NCBI GenBank assembly: GCA_030706665.1
Contig: JAUZOB010000113.1
Span: forward strand, 1 to 9,727
From: Bacteroidota bacterium
Lineage (GTDB): Bacteria > Bacteroidota > Bacteroidia > Bacteroidales > Prolixibacteraceae
Direction of reading: 5' to 3'
Length of the DNA: 9,727 nt
The notes under the pieces: model-generated
Told to the model about the DNA's origin: nothing
The model's database searches: none
The model's input: only the letters and a program-made list of their open reading frames with translations
Program-made: the position numbers and the translations under genes
Part shown: positions 6,930 through 9,727 of the stretch, piece by piece
Numbering within the stretch: the first letter of the stretch is position 1
Layout of the letters: each line of letters opens with the position of its first letter

Positions 6930-6960
6930 CAAAGATAAAAACTCTCTTTACATCGTCAGA
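6930..6960 (-). promoter_or_regulatory. Candidate eno promoter (-33 TCTG, N19, -7 TATCTTTG)
   Basis: On the minus strand TCTG (6960-6957), 19 bases and TATCTTTG (6937-6930) fit the Bacteroidota layout TTTG-N19-TAnnTTTG with one mismatch. Predicted initiation near 6923 gives a leader of about 80 bases before the ATG at 6840. It is the best full promoter match in the window. Confidence 0.6.
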
Positions 6961-7043
6961 GCATCTTTATGTATTCCAGAAAATCATACTTTTAAAACTG
7001 ATATAAAAATAAGTCTGCCTTCAATTTTTTTGACTATAACAAT

Positions 7044-7415
7044 TTATCCAGAGATAGGTTTACGATATTTCCGTCCAGGAAGATACCTGAAAACTTCAAC
7101 AGGCTGAGTAATAATCAATCCACCCTTTTCCGATTTCTCCAGAAGCTTATCCGCAATTGTAATAAAATCCTTAATCTTTTCTTCTGAGTCAACGATTTCA
7201 ATGACAATAGGCAAGTCCGAAGACAATTCAAAAATCTTTAAAGTATGAATCGAATGACTGGCACCATATGACATGATTCCACGATGTACCGAAGCTCCAG
7301 CCAATCCTTGATTCCTGGCTTCAAATACAATCTCTTCATAAAGTGGGTGACCATTTACACGATCAGCTTCACCGATAAAAATCTTTAATAACATTGCTTC
7401 TCCACGCAGTCCCAT
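7044..7415 (-). CDS. DUF190 family protein (PII-like fold) paired with CrcB
   Basis: The 123-aa product matches DUF190: GEAMLLKIFIGEADR (residues 5-19), HPLYEEIVFEARNQGLAGASVHRGIMSYG (23-51), IHTLKIFELSSDLPIVIEIVD (56-76) and a C-terminal VEVFRY. An internal ATG at codon 8 is possible, but the GEA-x-LL stretch is common before the family core, so the longer start is kept. DUF190 proteins have a ferredoxin-like, PII-like fold and often neighbour crcB, which suggests a regulatory or accessory role in fluoride handling; the biochemical activity is not known. It follows crcB with a gap of 4 bases, so the two are almost certainly co-transcribed and probably translationally coupled. The C-terminal tail (PGRKYRKPISG) is basic. 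Confidence 0.92.
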   Translation of the reverse strand: MGLRGEAMLLKIFIGEADRVNGHPLYEEIVFEARNQGLAGASVHRGIMSYGASHSIHTLKIFELSSDLPIVIEIVDSEEKIKDFITIADKLLEKSEKGGLIITQPVEVFRYLPGRKYRKPISG

Positions 7416-7419
7416 AATC

Positions 7420-7800
7420 TTAAAATATTGATCTTATTAAAATGAATCCCAAGTAAACAGCCAATAATCCGGCCAAAAGACTTAAAGCAACATTCAGCAG
7501 AAAATCTCCGAATGCCCTTTCTGTAAGCATCGTCATGCTGTTATACGCAAAAGTTGAGAAAGTGGTATACCCTCCGCAAAATCCTACGGTAAGAAATAAT
7601 CGCCAATCTGAGCTAAGGCCCCCTCCCCGTTCGGTCAATGCATACACCAGTCCGATTATAAAACATCCAGAAACATTGGCAATAAATGTTCCCCACGGAA
7701 AGGTAGAATCAAGCATTTTTTCCATCCATATATTGCACCAGTACCGACACACACTGCCAATAAATCCTCCGGTTCCAACAATCAAAACAGACTTCCACAT
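7420..7800 (-). CDS. crcB: Fluoride ion channel CrcB/Fluc
   Basis: The 126-aa product is a standard-length Fluc channel, a dual-topology dimer that exports F- across the inner membrane. Four membrane segments are visible. Motifs are GGFIGSVCRYW (residues 11-21, conserved R19), WGTFIANVSGCFIIG (36-50, pore Asn N42) and GFCGGYTTFSTF (73-84), which holds the pore phenylalanines F81 and F84 and the central sodium-site loop. The start MWKSVLIVGTGG is chosen because the open frame extends 60 codons further upstream only through AT-rich, non-conserved sequence that runs into the start of dacB. It leads the crcB-DUF190 pair. I see no fluoride riboswitch in the 105-bp upstream gap; a TATTTTTG box at 7826-7833 is the likely promoter. 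Confidence 0.96.
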   Translation of the reverse strand: MWKSVLIVGTGGFIGSVCRYWCNIWMEKMLDSTFPWGTFIANVSGCFIIGLVYALTERGGGLSSDWRLFLTVGFCGGYTTFSTFAYNSMTMLTERAFGDFLLNVALSLLAGLLAVYLGFILIRSIF

Positions 7801-7825
7801 AATTAAATATTTACACAATAAGGAG

Positions 7826-7833
7826 CAAAAATA
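7826..7833 (-). promoter_or_regulatory. Candidate -7 promoter box of crcB-DUF190
   Basis: The minus strand reads TATTTTTG, an exact TAnnTTTG match, giving a predicted leader of about 20 bases before the crcB ATG at 7800. The -33 element is not evident. A leader this short leaves no room for a riboswitch. Confidence 0.45.
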
Positions 7834-7877
7834 AGAAGGTTTACGAGAAAGAAGGTCGTTTTTCCTCTCAATTATTC

Positions 7878-7892
7878 GTAACTTCGGGTTAC
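7878..7892 (+). promoter_or_regulatory. Small hairpin with TTCGG loop and possible -7 box upstream of dacB
   Basis: GTAAC-TTCGG-GTTAC is a perfect 5-bp stem with a 5-base loop, ending 13 bases before the dacB ATG. The same bases contain TAACTTCG (7879-7886), one mismatch from TAnnTTTG, so this may be the dacB promoter core, with the hairpin a by-product. No Shine-Dalgarno sequence precedes the ATG (ACAATAAAAA). Confidence 0.3.
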
Positions 7893-7905
7893 AAAACAAT
7901 AAAAA

Positions 7906-9348
7906 ATGAAAAAATATATATTGCTCCTTATAGCATTGATTTTTAGTATTAATCTCTTCAGTCAGACTTCTGTACTGCAAAAAAAAATTCAGGATTTTCT
8001 GAATGAACCTACAATGAAGAATGCCCTTCTGAGTTTTTATTTGGCAGATTCAGGTTCAGGACAAAAGATTTGGTCCACCGAACCGCAGGTAAGCATGGTT
8101 CCTGCATCGGTTTTGAAAGTTGTGACAACAGCAACCGCACTGGAAGTCTTTGGTCCGGATTATCGTTTTCACACACTTGTATGCTACAATGGAAAAATTG
8201 ATTATCAGACCCACACTCTTAAAGGCAATGTTATAATCAAAGGAGGAGGTGACCCTGCCTTAGGATCACACTTTTTCAAAGATCATTATGACGGATTCAT
8301 TTCATCTTGGGTAAAAGCTCTTAAATCACAAGGAATAAAACATATCTCTGGAACAATCCTCGCTGATGCTTCAATCTATGATGACCAACCTATTCCAACA
8401 ACATGGATATGGGAAGATCTTGGAAACTATTATGGTGCAGGAGCTACCGGTCTTTCTATCTTTGACAATATGTATACCGTTCATTTCAAAAGTCCCCTTG
8501 CCCCCAACCAGCCAACCACAATCACCTCCATCGAACCGGAGATCCCGGGTTTATCAATAAGAAATATGGTACAGTCAGCTCAGGATAATAGTGACAATGC
8601 ATATGTGTTCGGAGGGCCGGGACAGTTCCAACGTGAAGTAAGAGGGACCATTCCCTGTAATCGTGCAGACTTTTCAATTAAAGCATCCATTCCTAATCCT
8701 CCCCTTTTCACGGCACAATTCCTTGCTAAAACTTTACGTAAAGCAGGCATTTCTGTCGAAAACGCACCTCGTATGATTCAGTCTTCTGATACATTGAAAC
8801 AAAAATTAACTGTAGTTGTAGAAACGAAATCCCCTCCCTTGAAAGATATAATTACTCTAACCAACACATATAGCATTAATCTGTTTGCGGAACACCTTCT
8901 AAAGCATATAGGAATGAAATACTATGGCGAAGGTTCAACTGATGCAGGAGCAAAAGCCATGCTCGATTTTTGGAGCAAACACGGGGTGGATACACGGGGA
9001 ATGTTTATCGTTGACGGTTGCGGGCTTTCCCGCTTTAATGCAATCAGTGCAGAGCAAATAACCCGAGTACTGCAATATATGTATTCCCACTCAAAATATT
9101 CAGATATCTTTTATTCCTGCCTTCCTGATAATAATGAAGGTACAATGAGATCGCTCTTTAGCGGAAAAACGGTTAAAGGACAATTTAGAGCAAAAAGCGG
9201 CACCATGACAAGAGCCAAATGTTATGCCGGTTATTACAAAGGATCGAATAAAAATTATTCATTTTGTGTCATGCTAAATAACTTTTCAGATACATCAAAA
9301 CAGGTTACGAATAAAATTGCTTCCTTATTAGAAACACTAGACTACTAG
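7906..9348 (+). CDS. dacB: D-alanyl-D-alanine carboxypeptidase/endopeptidase, PBP4 (S13 family)
   Basis: The 480-aa product is a full-length class C penicillin-binding protein that trims or cleaves peptidoglycan cross-links in the periplasm. A signal peptide covers about residues 1-19 (ending FSQ). The penicillin-binding motifs are SxxK in PASVLKVVTT (S68, K71), SxN in TYSINLFAEHL (S323, N325) and KSG in FRAKSGTMTRAKCYAGY (K430-G432, in place of KTG). DGCGLSRFN (370-378) is a further S13 hallmark. The insert domains typical of S13 lie between the first two motifs. The first motif reads S-V-L-K, where E. coli PBP4 has S-T-Q-K; this is within family variation. It is divergent from crcB across 105 bp and appears monocistronic. 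Confidence 0.96.
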   Translation: MKKYILLLIALIFSINLFSQTSVLQKKIQDFLNEPTMKNALLSFYLADSGSGQKIWSTEPQVSMVPASVLKVVTTATALEVFGPDYRFHTLVCYNGKIDYQTHTLKGNVIIKGGGDPALGSHFFKDHYDGFISSWVKALKSQGIKHISGTILADASIYDDQPIPTTWIWEDLGNYYGAGATGLSIFDNMYTVHFKSPLAPNQPTTITSIEPEIPGLSIRNMVQSAQDNSDNAYVFGGPGQFQREVRGTIPCNRADFSIKASIPNPPLFTAQFLAKTLRKAGISVENAPRMIQSSDTLKQKLTVVVETKSPPLKDIITLTNTYSINLFAEHLLKHIGMKYYGEGSTDAGAKAMLDFWSKHGVDTRGMFIVDGCGLSRFNAISAEQITRVLQYMYSHSKYSDIFYSCLPDNNEGTMRSLFSGKTVKGQFRAKSGTMTRAKCYAGYYKGSNKNYSFCVMLNNFSDTSKQVTNKIASLLETLDY

Positions 9349-9349
9349 C

Positions 9350-9448
9350 TTAATCACTGAATACCGATTGTCCGCAGTTCATATTCTGAGTGTGCAGTTT
9401 CTTTATTGTTGCAATGATATTTGATCTCTCTTCGGAATATTTACTCAT
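9350..9448 (-). pseudogene. 32-codon ORF resembling the N-terminus of an IS3-type OrfA (possible relic)
   Basis: The minus strand encodes MSKYSEERSNIIATIKKL (first 18 residues) followed by HTQNMNCGQSVFSD and a TAA. The start (x)(R/K)YSEERxxx(I/V)xxxL with a later NM resembles the opening of OrfA proteins of IS3-type elements, after which a helix-turn-helix would normally follow; here the frame stops. AAGG lies 8 bases before the ATG. The stop codon is one base past the dacB stop on the other strand. It could be a truncated transposase, a real small protein, or chance. No matching orfB or clear IS ends are seen. Confidence 0.3.
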
Positions 9449-9727
9449 AATATTTACCTTGAATATCAGTTACAATCCGGAGATTTCGTGTCAACAAATA
9501 GAAGAAGGCCTATATTTTTAATCTAAGAACCAATAAGATTCTTTAATTATTTCGTCAATGTAAAAAATCCATTAATAATCGTTTTTTAACTAACAATCTA
9601 TTATCGCCTGTATTTCTGCACATTAAGCGAACATACGCTATTTTAAAGCTACTTTTCATTCATTTTTTCGTTATCCAAACTTTAAATTTATCGTTTTTTA
9701 GTGGTTTTTCCTTATAAATTGTTTTTG
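9449..9727. other. AT-rich intergenic DNA, no gene seen
   Basis: No ORF of credible length exists on either strand and no tRNA-like or riboswitch-like pattern is visible. The stretch holds a direct repeat ATCGTTTTTTA (9578-9588 and 9690-9700), several T runs and a minus-strand TTGACA (9489-9494). It could be the upstream region of a gene beyond the window, or decayed mobile DNA connected with the small ORF at 9350-9448. Confidence 0.5.

Noticed and set aside
7801..7905. Fluoride riboswitch upstream of crcB
   Set aside because: The minus strand of this 105-bp gap shows no GGCGAUGG-like start or pseudoknot pattern, and the likely promoter lies only about 25 bases from the start codon.
7801..7980. 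60-codon N-terminal extension of CrcB
   Set aside because: It is open but AT-rich, not family-like, and overlaps the dacB start region. The conserved channel begins at MWKSVLIVGTGG.
1..9727. CRISPR array, tRNA or rRNA genes, complete insertion sequence
   Set aside because: Reading both strands showed no regularly spaced repeats, no tRNA T-arm-like or rRNA segments, and no intact transposase.

Overview
The window looks like chromosomal DNA from a member of the Bacteroidota, most likely the order Bacteroidales. The signs are AT-rich coding sequence, an S46 dipeptidyl-peptidase of the DPP7 type, a Bacteroidota-style enolase (GGSHSDAPIAFQEF), a DUF4268 protein, few Shine-Dalgarno sites, and several promoter -7 boxes fitting the Bacteroidota consensus TAnnTTTG. 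No plasmid, phage or defence signature is visible.

Layout. Positions 1-699 hold the 5' part of an exported protein of unknown function on the minus strand, cut by the window edge. Next comes a divergent pair sharing a 53-bp spacer: a CYTH/triphosphate-tunnel protein (minus, 804-1268) and a DUF523/TudS-like Fe-S protein (plus, 1322-1780). The DPP7-like peptidase follows (plus, 1828-3978). Between it and the convergent lipocalin gene (minus, 4283-4819) lies a roughly 190-bp imperfect palindrome. A DUF4268 gene (4945-5400) and eno (5539-6840) follow on the minus strand, separated by a good intrinsic terminator. A compact crcB-DUF190 pair (minus, 7044-7800) is divergent from dacB/PBP4 (plus, 7906-9348). 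The last 379 bp contain only a 32-codon ORF that may be a relic of an IS3-type orfA, plus AT-rich DNA.

Function. Most genes are housekeeping or envelope genes: peptide use in the periplasm (DPP7), outer-membrane lipid handling (lipocalin), peptidoglycan trimming (PBP4), fluoride export (CrcB) and glycolysis (enolase). They do not form one pathway. The only clear multi-gene unit is crcB-DUF190. I see no strong case for a new multi-gene system. The items most worth a second look are the long palindrome, the crcB-DUF190 pairing, a pair of extra cysteines near the DPP7 active site, the operator-like repeat before the unknown exported protein, and the possible transposase relic. Three start codons were moved inward from the longest ORF on family grounds (CYTH, DUF523, CrcB).
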